Below are positions 26,726-34,898 of a stretch of 64,000 nucleotides of DNA, one piece after another. Below the pieces are notes generated by a model, which was not told the origin of the DNA, did not search any database, and saw nothing but the letters and a program-made list of their open reading frames with translations. The position numbers and the translations under genes are program-made. Each line of letters opens with the position of its first letter. Within the stretch, counting starts at the first letter, position 1. The stretch is from Hyphomicrobiales bacterium (GTDB lineage: Bacteria > Pseudomonadota > Alphaproteobacteria > Rhizobiales > Beijerinckiaceae): positions 4,215,501-4,279,500 of the forward strand of contig CAKNFP010000001.1 in the NCBI GenBank assembly GCA_930633525.1, written 5' to 3'.

Positions 26726-28222
26726 ATGCATTCAGCGGCCTCCCCCACCCCGGCCATCATGATCCAGGGCACCGGCTCCAATGTCGGCAAGTCGCTCCTC
26801 GTCGCCGGCCTCTGCCGGTACTTCGCGGACCAGGGTCTCAATGTGCGGCCGTTCAAGCCGCAGAACATGTCGAACAACGCCGCCGCGGTCGACGGGGGGG
26901 AGATAGGACGGGCGCAGGCCCTGCAGGCGCGGGCGGCGCGGGTGACGCCATCCGTCCATATGAACCCGATCCTGCTGAAGCCGGAGAGCGAGCGCGGCTC
27001 GCAGCTCATCGTCCATGGCCAGCGCTTCGGCCGGTTGGAGGCGCGCGATTTCACATCGAAGCGCGAGCGACTGATGCCCTTCGTCATGGAGAGCTTCACG
27101 CGCCTTGTCGGCGAAGCGGATCTCGTGATCGTCGAAGGGGCCGGAAGCCCGGCGGAAACCAATCTGCGCGGTGGCGACATCGCCAATATGGGTTTTGCCC
27201 GCGAGGCCCATGTGCCCGTCATTCTGGCGGGCGATATCGACCGGGGCGGCGTCATCGCGAGCCTCGTCGGCACTCACGCGGTGCTGGACGCGGCCGACCA
27301 GGCGATGATTCGCGGCTTCCTGATCAACAAGTTTCGCGGAGACCCGGCGCTGTTCGCCGATGGGCTCGGTACCATTGCTGCCCGCACGGGCTGGCGGTCC
27401 ATCGGCATCCTGCCCTGGTTTCCAGAAGCCGGACGGCTACCCGCCGAGGACGCGATGGACCTGCGACGCGGCTCGCCGAACGCTAAAGGAACGATCCGCA
27501 TCGCCGTGCCCGTGCTGCCGCGCATCGCCAATTTCGATGACCTCGATCCGCTCAGGCTCGAACCATCAGTCATGCTGACATTCGTCGAGCGCGGTCAGGC
27601 CCTGCCCGGCAACGCCGACCTCGTCATCCTGCCGGGCTCGAAGGCGACGATCGCCGACCTCGCCGTGTTCCGCGAGGAGGGCTGGGACATCGACCTCAAG
27701 GCGCATATCCGGCGCGGAGGAACCGTCCTAGGCCTGTGCGGCGGCTACCAGATGCTGGGCCTCTCGATCGCCGACCCGGACGGCCTCGAGGGCCCGGCCG
27801 GTACAGCGGTCGGCCTGGGGCATCTGGCGATCGATACGGTGCTCACGGGAGACAAGGCAGTTCGGCCCGTCAGGGCGCAAGCCCTGGATCACGCGGCGCC
27901 TATCGAGGCCTATGAAATCCACCTCGGCCACAGCAATGGCGCAGATTGCGCCCGTCCCCTTTTCCAGATCGACGGCCGGCTCGAAGGCGCCCGCTCGCCG
28001 GACGGCCGGGTGCTGGGCACCTATCTGCACGGGCTCTTCACGGCAGATGCCTTCCGCCGCGCTTTCCTGGGATGGCTGGCCAATGGGCCAGCGGGCGGCA
28101 ACGGCGAGGCACCGCTCGCCTATGACGCGACGATTGAGGCCACGCTCGATTCCCTGGCGGCGCATATGGGACGCCATATCGATACCGCGGCCCTCCTCTC
28201 GATCGCGCACAGCCGCAGCTGA
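26726..28222 (+). CDS. cobQ: Cobyric acid synthase
   Basis: Amidates four side chains of adenosylcobyrinic acid a,c-diamide using glutamine and ATP. 498 residues from ATG 26726 ([12 protein letters not shown]); in-frame starts at 26681 and 26669 are also possible. The N-terminal synthetase domain has [21 protein letters not shown] and [14 protein letters not shown]; the C-terminal class I glutamine amidotransferase domain has the nucleophile Cys in [12 protein letters not shown] and the His in GTYLHGLF. Length is normal (about 485-500). Part of a cobU-cobO-(VOC)-cobQ cluster. Confidence 0.95.
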   Translation: MHSAASPTPAIMIQGTGSNVGKSLLVAGLCRYFADQGLNVRPFKPQNMSNNAAAVDGGEIGRAQALQARAARVTPSVHMNPILLKPESERGSQLIVHGQRFGRLEARDFTSKRERLMPFVMESFTRLVGEADLVIVEGAGSPAETNLRGGDIANMGFAREAHVPVILAGDIDRGGVIASLVGTHAVLDAADQAMIRGFLINKFRGDPALFADGLGTIAARTGWRSIGILPWFPEAGRLPAEDAMDLRRGSPNAKGTIRIAVPVLPRIANFDDLDPLRLEPSVMLTFVERGQALPGNADLVILPGSKATIADLAVFREEGWDIDLKAHIRRGGTVLGLCGGYQMLGLSIADPDGLEGPAGTAVGLGHLAIDTVLTGDKAVRPVRAQALDHAAPIEAYEIHLGHSNGADCARPLFQIDGRLEGARSPDGRVLGTYLHGLFTADAFRRAFLGWLANGPAGGNGEAPLAYDATIEATLDSLAAHMGRHIDTAALLSIAHSRS

Positions 28223-28238
28223 TCCCGCGATTGCAGGA

Positions 28239-29363
28239 TCAAGCCATCTTTGCTTTGGGCGGCTCGCCCGTTGCGACATCGCGGCGGTCGCTGAGATAGA
28301 GGGCGATGGCATAGAGCAGGAGCAGTCCCCCGCCGATGAACAGGAGATCGTCGATGAAGCCCGTGTTGCGCATGCCGATCACGATCTGGCCGATCGCGCT
28401 CAGGATCGAGCCGGCAGCGAAGACCGGCAGGCTCTGACGGCCAATCACGCACAGCGGCGCAAAGAGGCTCCCGCTCTTGGCCATCAAGGTCAGGCCGGAG
28501 TGATAGAGCACGTAAGCCAGCGCCAGGAAGTGGATCATCCGGATCGGGGCGAGGTTGGTCTTGCTCATATCGACGACGCTGTTGAGCTGCTCCGGCAGGA
28601 GCGGCAGGAAGCCAAAGGCCTTGGTGACCACGAAAGCCGAGGCAACCAGGATGACGACGCTTGCTGTGAAAATACGGCGGTCGAAGCCGATATCTCCGCC
28701 CGCGCGCAAGCGGAGGCCGATGAACACCCCCGCGGCAAACAGGAACTGCCAGGTGAAGGGATTGAAGAACCATCCGCCCTCGACTGGCCAGGTCGGAAAG
28801 TTCCAGCCATATTCGCGGGCGAAGAGATAGATCAGCGCCGAGAGCCCAAGCATCAGGCGATCATCGAACCGCGCCAGCAGAAGCAAGACCGGGGCCCACA
28901 GCAGGAAAACGATATACATCGGTAAAATGTTGAAATAACCGAGCTGATGGCTGAGTCCGGTGACGGCAACCACAGCGCGCATCGGATTGGACAGGAAGAG
29001 ATCTCGCCCATGCTCGTGCATGATCGTGTCATCATCGAAAACAAGCGCGCCGATGGCAAAAATGGCGATCGCCGTGAAGGACATGGCGATCTGCACACCA
29101 TAGAGGGTCACGGCCCGGCTCATGATGGCGCGAATGCCACGCCACAGCTGGCTACCGAGAAAGCGGCCGCCATAGGCCAGCGCCACCGAAACGCCGGCCA
29201 GAAACACGAAGGCCTCGGCGGAATCGCTGAAGCCGACGTGGCGATGGGTCATGATCTCGAAACCGTTTCCAGGCACATGATTGATGAAAATCATCGCGAG
29301 AACGATACCTCGCCAGAAATCAATGCCGTCAATCCGCTTCGACCCGCTCATCACCGTGTCCAT
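28239..29363 (-). CDS. OpgC-family acyltransferase-like membrane protein
   Basis: 374 residues, about ten membrane helices. The N-terminal IDFWRGIVLAMIFINHVPGNGFEIMTHRHVGFSDSAEAFVFLAGVSVAL has the Arg, His and Phe features of OpgC, which succinylates periplasmic glucans in gammaproteobacteria and is common as a single gene in Hyphomicrobiales. Substrate here is inferred only from the family. ATG 29363; a second ATG at 29351 is possible. Convergent with cobQ, whose stop lies 17 bp away. Confidence 0.85.
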   Translation of the reverse strand: MDTVMSGSKRIDGIDFWRGIVLAMIFINHVPGNGFEIMTHRHVGFSDSAEAFVFLAGVSVALAYGGRFLGSQLWRGIRAIMSRAVTLYGVQIAMSFTAIAIFAIGALVFDDDTIMHEHGRDLFLSNPMRAVVAVTGLSHQLGYFNILPMYIVFLLWAPVLLLLARFDDRLMLGLSALIYLFAREYGWNFPTWPVEGGWFFNPFTWQFLFAAGVFIGLRLRAGGDIGFDRRIFTASVVILVASAFVVTKAFGFLPLLPEQLNSVVDMSKTNLAPIRMIHFLALAYVLYHSGLTLMAKSGSLFAPLCVIGRQSLPVFAAGSILSAIGQIVIGMRNTGFIDDLLFIGGGLLLLYAIALYLSDRRDVATGEPPKAKMA

Positions 29364-29658
29364 CTTAACAATAGGTTAACGAGCGCCCAGCTTCGCCTTG
29401 GCAATTTACGCGCGCCGTATCGCGTAGGACGCAGATCACCTATTGAAATATTTCCAATTCCGTTTGGTTCCTGCCGTCGAATCGATCGGCACGCTTCAGC
29501 TGGACCTTAAGGCGCACAAATCTGGCCATGGAAAGGCGAGAAAAAGTGAATGGACTCAATAAGGTCGATCTTGCACGCGATGCTTGGCAAACACTGCGCC
29601 CCACTGGCGCCTCCAACATTGACAAAAGCGTGATGTGAGCGGATATCCCGCACGACCC
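29364..29658. other. Intergenic region, relatively AT-rich
   Basis: 295 bp between divergent opgC-like and capD-like genes, so both promoters lie here. No clear gene, operator or RNA is visible. Confidence 0.4.
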
Positions 29659-31704
29659 ATGGCCCGGCTTGATCTCATCCCTTCCCTCAAGAAGACGTTG
29701 ATCGTGATCCACGATCTCGTCGCGACGGCGCTCGCCGTCACCCTCGCCTTCGTGATCCGTTTCGAAGGTGGTCGCCTCGCTACCCGGCTCGACCTGCTGC
29801 CGACGATTCTGCCGGTCTTCCTGATTTACGCCGGCGCGATCTACTGGCTGTTCTCGCTCTACAAGTCGAAGTGGCGCTTCGCATCGCTGCCGGACCTGTC
29901 GAACATCGTTCGCGCCTCGACGGTGCTGGCGCTCACGCTGCTGGTCGTGGACTATGTGCTGGCGTCGTCGACGTTCTACGGCTTCTTCTTCTTCGGCAAG
30001 ATCACCATCGCGCTCTATTGGCTGCTGCAGGTCGCGCTGCTGGGCGGCCCGCGCCTCGCCTACCGTTATATGAAATACGAACAGGCCAAGACCCACGCCA
30101 AGGATGGCGCCCATCCGGCGCTTCTGTTGGGTCGCGGCACGGACATCGAGGCACTGCTTCGTGCCATCGAATCGGGGGCTTTCCGCAAGATTTCCGCTGA
30201 GGGCATCCTCTCGCCCCGCCAGGGCGATCTCGGCCAGGCTATCCGCGGCGTCCCCGTGCTCGGCAGCTTCGCAGATCTCGAACAGGTGGTCGCAGAGGCC
30301 CAGGAACGTGGCGTGTCCATCCGCCGGCTCGTCCTGACGCAGAATGCCCTGACCGGCGAGCATGGCAGCGACACGGAAGGCAGTGACCTTCTCCTGCGCG
30401 CCCGGCGGCTCGGACTGCCGCTGTCTCGCATGCAGGACGTCGAGGAGGGCATGAGCGCCGCGGCGCTCCAGCCTGTGGAAATCGAGGATCTCTTGCTGCG
30501 GCCGACGGTCGAGATCGATCGTGCCCGGCTCGCCCGCTTTGTGCGCGGCCGGCGTATCGTCGTCACCGGCGGCGGCGGTTCCATCGGCAGTGAACTGTGC
30601 TTGCGTTCAGCCGCCTTCGGTGCGTCCGACATTCTCGTCATCGAGAATTCCGAGCCCGCCCTCCACCAGATCACGGAAGCGTTGGCCAATCTCGGTACCG
30701 AGACGAAGGTGGAAGGCGCTATCGCCGACGTCCGCGACCGCATGCGCATGGACGTGCTCCTCGCCCGGTTCAGGCCGGACATCGTCTTCCACGCGGCGGC
30801 CCTGAAACACGTGCCCTATCTCGAGCAGGACTGGGGTGAGGGTATCCGCACCAATGTCTTCGGCTCCGTCAACGTGGCCGATGCCGCGGTCGCCGCCGGC
30901 GCCAAGGCCATGGTGATGATCTCCACCGACAAGGCCATCGAGCCGGTGTCGATGCTCGGCGCCACCAAACGTTTCGCCGAGATGTACGCCCAGGCCCTCG
31001 ATGCGGAGATGGCAAGCGCCGAAGGCGGGCGCAGCCATCAGGACGGCGGGACGCGTCTCATTGCCGTGCGCTTCGGCAATGTGCTCGGCTCGAATGGCTC
31101 GGTTGTGCCGAAGTTCAAGGCGCAGATCGCGCGCGGAGGGCCGGTCACGGTCACGCACCGCGACATGGTGCGCTACTTCATGACCGTGCGTGAGGCCGTC
31201 GATCTCGTCATCACCGCCGCATCCCACGCCGACGGCGAGGGCCGCGTCGCGGGCGCGGCCGCGCCTGGCGCAAACACCGACAACACCGCCCCACGTGAGC
31301 AAGCTTCCGTCTATGTGCTGAAAATGGGCCAGCCTGTCCGCATCTACGCCCTGGCCGAGCGCATGATCCGCCTTGCCGGTTTCGAGCCGGGGGCGGATAT
31401 CGATATCGTCGAGACAGGCATCCGGCCGGGCGAGCGGCTTCACGAGATCCTGTTCAGCCAGCAGGAACCCATGGCGGAAACAGGCATCGACGGCGTCATG
31501 GCCGCCAAGCCGCTGTTTGCCGACAGGCGGTATCTCGCCGCGCGCCTTGCCGCGCTCGTGGAGGCGATCACCACGGGCGACCGACTGGCCGCGGAAGCCA
31601 TCCTCGAGGATGCTATCCCTGAGTTCGCCGCGCGCAAGAACCCGCCGATAAAAGACGCAGCTGTGGTCGGGTCTGCAGTTCCGGCGCAAAGCCGGATCGC
31701 CTGA
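29659..31704 (+). CDS. Membrane-bound nucleotide-sugar 4,6-dehydratase (CapD/WbpM-like)
   Basis: Makes a UDP-4-keto-6-deoxy sugar, typically from UDP-GlcNAc, for surface polysaccharides. 681 residues from ATG 29659. Four N-terminal membrane helices (about 15-115) anchor it; a nucleotide-binding-like domain follows, then an extended SDR domain with GGGGSIGSELC (cofactor loop), FHAAALKHVPYLE and STDKAIEPVSMLGATKRFAE. The catalytic region has the modified Tyr/Met-Lys triad of this family. Its 3' end overlaps the convergent epimerase gene by 92 bp. It forms a sugar module with the epimerase and the WecA-like enzyme. Confidence 0.92.
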   Translation: MARLDLIPSLKKTLIVIHDLVATALAVTLAFVIRFEGGRLATRLDLLPTILPVFLIYAGAIYWLFSLYKSKWRFASLPDLSNIVRASTVLALTLLVVDYVLASSTFYGFFFFGKITIALYWLLQVALLGGPRLAYRYMKYEQAKTHAKDGAHPALLLGRGTDIEALLRAIESGAFRKISAEGILSPRQGDLGQAIRGVPVLGSFADLEQVVAEAQERGVSIRRLVLTQNALTGEHGSDTEGSDLLLRARRLGLPLSRMQDVEEGMSAAALQPVEIEDLLLRPTVEIDRARLARFVRGRRIVVTGGGGSIGSELCLRSAAFGASDILVIENSEPALHQITEALANLGTETKVEGAIADVRDRMRMDVLLARFRPDIVFHAAALKHVPYLEQDWGEGIRTNVFGSVNVADAAVAAGAKAMVMISTDKAIEPVSMLGATKRFAEMYAQALDAEMASAEGGRSHQDGGTRLIAVRFGNVLGSNGSVVPKFKAQIARGGPVTVTHRDMVRYFMTVREAVDLVITAASHADGEGRVAGAAAPGANTDNTAPREQASVYVLKMGQPVRIYALAERMIRLAGFEPGADIDIVETGIRPGERLHEILFSQQEPMAETGIDGVMAAKPLFADRRYLAARLAALVEAITTGDRLAAEAILEDAIPEFAARKNPPIKDAAVVGSAVPAQSRIA

Positions 31705-32545
31705 GCGCGGCCGCGTCGACTTCCAGCGAGCCTGCCAGGCGCGCCCAGGCCTCGGCGCGTCCCGTGAGCCTGCAGAGCGAACGGAAAATGCCCTCCGGCA
31801 CCGTGAAGAGGCCCGGCCGCCGCCCCATCCCCTCCCGAAGCGCCGCAACGATCTCTCCTACCGTGACCGGCTGCGGATCGGCAACGATGAAGGCGCGCCT
31901 TGGCGCCTCCGGCAGGGCGAGACAGTGGCGCACGGCCCCCGCCAGCGTCTCGACCGCCAGGAGGGAACGACGTCCCTGGAGGCCCTTCAACGGCAGAGGA
32001 ACGGGAAGGCGCGCCAGCCGCAGCAAGGCGCCCATGTTCCCGCCTACCCCCTCGCCATAAACCAGCACCGGCCGCAGCGCGACCCAGGCCCCGCCGAGAT
32101 GCGCCAACGCTTCTTCCGCCGCCAGCTTCGAGCGGCCGTAAGCGTCCTCGGGACCGGGAGCATCGGCCTCCGTCAGGACGCGAGCCGCCGTCCGGCCGCT
32201 CTGGGCACGGATGGAGGAGATGAAGACGAAGCGTCGCGAGGGCCCGGCGGCTTCCGCCAGCGCCATCGTCGCCGCCGTATTCACACGATGATAGCGCTCC
32301 TCCGCAATGCCCGGCCCCGCATGGGCGATGCCCGCGGCGTGAACAACCGCGTCCACTCCGGCAAGCGCCTCGCTCCAGTGAACCGGGCGCTCGAGATCGC
32401 CCACAACGACCTGCTCGACCCCCGCCGGCAAGACGGACGGCTGGCGCGTGGCCGCCCGGACAATGTTGCCCGCGCGCGTGAGATCGGCGGTGAGATGGCG
32501 CCCGACGAAGCCCGTCGCACCGGTCAGGAGTATGCGCCGTGCCAT
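31613..32545 (-). CDS. NAD-dependent epimerase/dehydratase, SDR family
   Basis: Reduces or epimerises a nucleotide-linked sugar. 310 residues from ATG 32545 (MARRILLTGATGFVG), sharing the A of TGATG with the stop of the WecA-like gene, so the two are coupled. GATGFVGRHLT binds NAD; FISSIRAQSG and the catalytic YGRSKLAAEEAL (Tyr and Lys) are present. In other bacteria a gene of this type follows the WecA/WbpL-like transferase and supplies the sugar it transfers. The C-terminal ~30 residues are encoded opposite the end of capD-like and are Arg/Gln-rich, suggesting the gene has been extended by a lost stop. Confidence 0.88.
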   Translation of the reverse strand: MARRILLTGATGFVGRHLTADLTRAGNIVRAATRQPSVLPAGVEQVVVGDLERPVHWSEALAGVDAVVHAAGIAHAGPGIAEERYHRVNTAATMALAEAAGPSRRFVFISSIRAQSGRTAARVLTEADAPGPEDAYGRSKLAAEEALAHLGGAWVALRPVLVYGEGVGGNMGALLRLARLPVPLPLKGLQGRRSLLAVETLAGAVRHCLALPEAPRRAFIVADPQPVTVGEIVAALREGMGRRPGLFTVPEGIFRSLCRLTGRAEAWARLAGSLEVDAAALRRSGFAPELQTRPQLRLLSAGSCARRTQG

Positions 32546-33579
32546 CAGCCTCTCCGTGCCGCGACCGCTGGGCGGGGCCGCGCGAAACGTACCAGAACGA
32601 CGGCGACGGCGACGATGCCGGCCATGAGCAGCCCGCCGGGAACGAGAAGCCCGTCGGCGAGGACCGCGGCCGTCGCCAGCGCGGCCAGCGCCAGATTGAG
32701 CGCGAAGACCGTTCCGACGACCTCGGTCACCGTGAAGCCGTTGTCGGTGGCGCGCTGGTAGAAATGGCTGCGATGGGCCTGCCACACCTTCTCGCCGCGC
32801 CTGAGACGCATCAGAAGCGTCAGGGTCGCGTCCGCGAGATAGTAGAGCGGCAGGAGGAGCGCAGCCGAGAGATGCCCTTCCCCCGCGAGGCGATAGAGAA
32901 GGAAGCCGAGGATCAGGCCGATGGGAAGCGAGCCGACATCGCCCAGGAAGAGCCGGGCCACCGGCCTGTTGAAGGGCGCAAAGCCAAGCATTGCCCCGCA
33001 CAGCCCTATGGCAATCAGTCCGGCATCACCGGGGAGAGCGCCGAGCAGCGCGAACAGCGCCAGCGCCGCCGTGACCGGCGCAACCTCGGCCACCGTGATC
33101 CAGTCCAGCCCGTCCATGAAATTGACGAGGTTGACGAACCAGACACCAGCCAGCACGACGAGCGCGAATTCCAAGGGAGCAGGCAGGAGGGCCGGAAACA
33201 GCCGGATCTCTCCCGCCGCGGCCACGGCAAGGGCAACCGCGCCGAACTGGAACAGGAGGCGCGGCAGCACGGGCAACGGCCGGATATCATCGAAGGCGCC
33301 AATGACAGCCAGAACGATGGCGGCCACCGCGATTGGTGTGAAGGCGGAAATCGCGCCCGGCGCGAGAATCCCAACGCCCACGCCGGCCGTCACCAGCATG
33401 GCCGCCAGCACGGCAATGCCGCCACCTTGCGGCGTTGGCACGCGATGACTGGAACGGGCATTGGGACGCGCCAGCGCATAGCGCTGCATGACCGGGAAGA
33501 GAAGAAGAACGAGGGCCGCGGAGAGCACAGCCGCGCCGAGCCCGACGCTGGCAAGGCCTACCAGAAGAGATGCCGTCAT
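32545..33579 (-). CDS. WecA/MraY-family undecaprenyl-phosphate sugar-1-phosphate transferase
   Basis: Starts glycan assembly by attaching a sugar-1-phosphate to undecaprenyl phosphate. 344 residues with about ten membrane helices. Family signatures are RSSHRVPTPQGGGIAVL near the N-terminus, GAFDDIRPLP, VNFMDGLDWI (the D-D/N-x-x-x-D type active-site motif) and FLGDVGSLPIGLILG; the His-containing RSHFYQRATDNGFT loop is typical of WbpL/WecA. Co-translated with the epimerase downstream. With the CapD-like enzyme it points to O-antigen or exopolysaccharide synthesis. Confidence 0.92.
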   Translation of the reverse strand: MTASLLVGLASVGLGAAVLSAALVLLLFPVMQRYALARPNARSSHRVPTPQGGGIAVLAAMLVTAGVGVGILAPGAISAFTPIAVAAIVLAVIGAFDDIRPLPVLPRLLFQFGAVALAVAAAGEIRLFPALLPAPLEFALVVLAGVWFVNLVNFMDGLDWITVAEVAPVTAALALFALLGALPGDAGLIAIGLCGAMLGFAPFNRPVARLFLGDVGSLPIGLILGFLLYRLAGEGHLSAALLLPLYYLADATLTLLMRLRRGEKVWQAHRSHFYQRATDNGFTVTEVVGTVFALNLALAALATAAVLADGLLVPGGLLMAGIVAVAVVLVRFARPRPAVAARRG

Positions 33580-33729
33580 GCCTCGCCAGTCCTTGCCCGC
33601 GACGATGGAAAATTACCGGCCGGACAATAACGACCGGATTCCCGACGGCAAGAGACGAGCGCCGCCTTTCCGCAAGGCGACGCGCTCATCTGGTCTCAGG
33701 AGAGGAAGCGGCGGACAGGCTCAGCCGCG

Positions 33730-34599
33730 TCAGGCGGGCACTTCCACGGGCACGGGCGCGAAGACGAGCGACTGTCCCTGACGGGCCACGAACGATCCCG
33801 GCATAACCTTCGCGAGATCCGCCTCCATGTCGAGCAGGAAGGCATCATTGTGCATCGGGTGCATATGGAAAGCGGCGAGCTGCTTCACACCGCCGCGACG
33901 GCAAAGCTCGACCCCCGCGCTGATCGTGGAATGCCCCCACCCACGGCAATGGCTGTATTCGTTTTCGCAGAACATGGCGTCATAAATGACGAGGTCCGCG
34001 TCCTGGACGAACTCGACGAGATTCTCGGGCGGCCAGTTTTCGCCATGCTCGACGTCGCTGACATAGCACACGCTGCGGCCACCGTAGTCGAAGCGATAGG
34101 CGGTCGCCCCGGACGGGTGGTCCAACGGACAGGTGCGCACGATATGGCGCCCGAATGAAAGCGTCTCACCGGCCCTGAAACCATTGTAGATAAATTTCGC
34201 GGGCAACTGCGCGAGCGTCACAGGGAAAATGGGCGGCGAAAACAAGCGCTCCAAAGGCTTTTCCGCTGTTTGCCCATCGAGGTTGCCGCAGGACAACCGG
34301 ATCGTCTTGTCGGGATATAATCCCGGCTTGAAAAAAGGTAGGCCCATCACATGATCGAGATGAAGATGGCTCAGCAGAATCTCGATCTGCGGCGGCGCTG
34401 TTTCCTTGATGGCCAGGCCGAGATTGGTGATTCCCGTACCGGCATCAATGATGAAAAGCTGATCGCCGCATCGAATCTCGACACAGGGCGTATGGCCGCC
34501 AAAAATGACGTGATCCGTTCCGCAGACCGGAATGGAACCGCGAACGCCCCAAAACTTGACGAGGAGCGCATCATCGGCTGGAGCAGGATAGGCGCACAT
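33730..34599 (-). CDS. MBL-fold metallo-hydrolase (RNase Z / phosphodiesterase-like)
   Basis: Metal-dependent hydrolase of 289 residues. The HxHxDH motif is SHLHLDHVMG at 77-86; FWGVRGSIPVCG at the start and D-L-V-I-Y-D-A-M-F with later H-M-H-P-M-H-N-D complete the metal site. The start F-W-G-V-R-G-S-I-P resembles phosphodiesterase-like MBL proteins related to PhnP and adenylate-cyclase-associated hydrolases. The substrate is unknown but cyclic nucleotide or phosphodiester cleavage is plausible. The next gene upstream on the same strand, 299 bp away, encodes the degenerate ABC exporter. Confidence 0.85.
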   Translation of the reverse strand: MCAYPAPADDALLVKFWGVRGSIPVCGTDHVIFGGHTPCVEIRCGDQLFIIDAGTGITNLGLAIKETAPPQIEILLSHLHLDHVMGLPFFKPGLYPDKTIRLSCGNLDGQTAEKPLERLFSPPIFPVTLAQLPAKFIYNGFRAGETLSFGRHIVRTCPLDHPSGATAYRFDYGGRSVCYVSDVEHGENWPPENLVEFVQDADLVIYDAMFCENEYSHCRGWGHSTISAGVELCRRGGVKQLAAFHMHPMHNDAFLLDMEADLAKVMPGSFVARQGQSLVFAPVPVEVPA

Positions 34600-34898
34600 C
34601 GGCCACTATTACCTCAAAAACGCCGCAAATTCCGTGCGCTAACACACACAGAAGGATGTTTCGCCACAATTGCCACAGTTCGACCCATTCGGCGATCCCA
34701 ATTCAGCCTTATCAGCACCATGAAGATCGCGACGTGGCAACTGCCTTCTCACATCGGCAGCGGCTTTCAGTGACCGAATATGGTGTTGGAGGATGTGAAA
34801 ATCCACGCCACGCTGGGTCGCCCGCCGCCGATACCGCAAAATTAGCGTGGAATTCCAGCGTTCTTCATCGGGCCGTGTGCAAGCGCACACAGACTGCA
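34600..34898. other. Intergenic region, nothing recognised
   Basis: About 300 bp upstream of the MBL gene and downstream of the degenerate ABC gene, moderately AT-rich; short open frames only. Confidence 0.4.
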
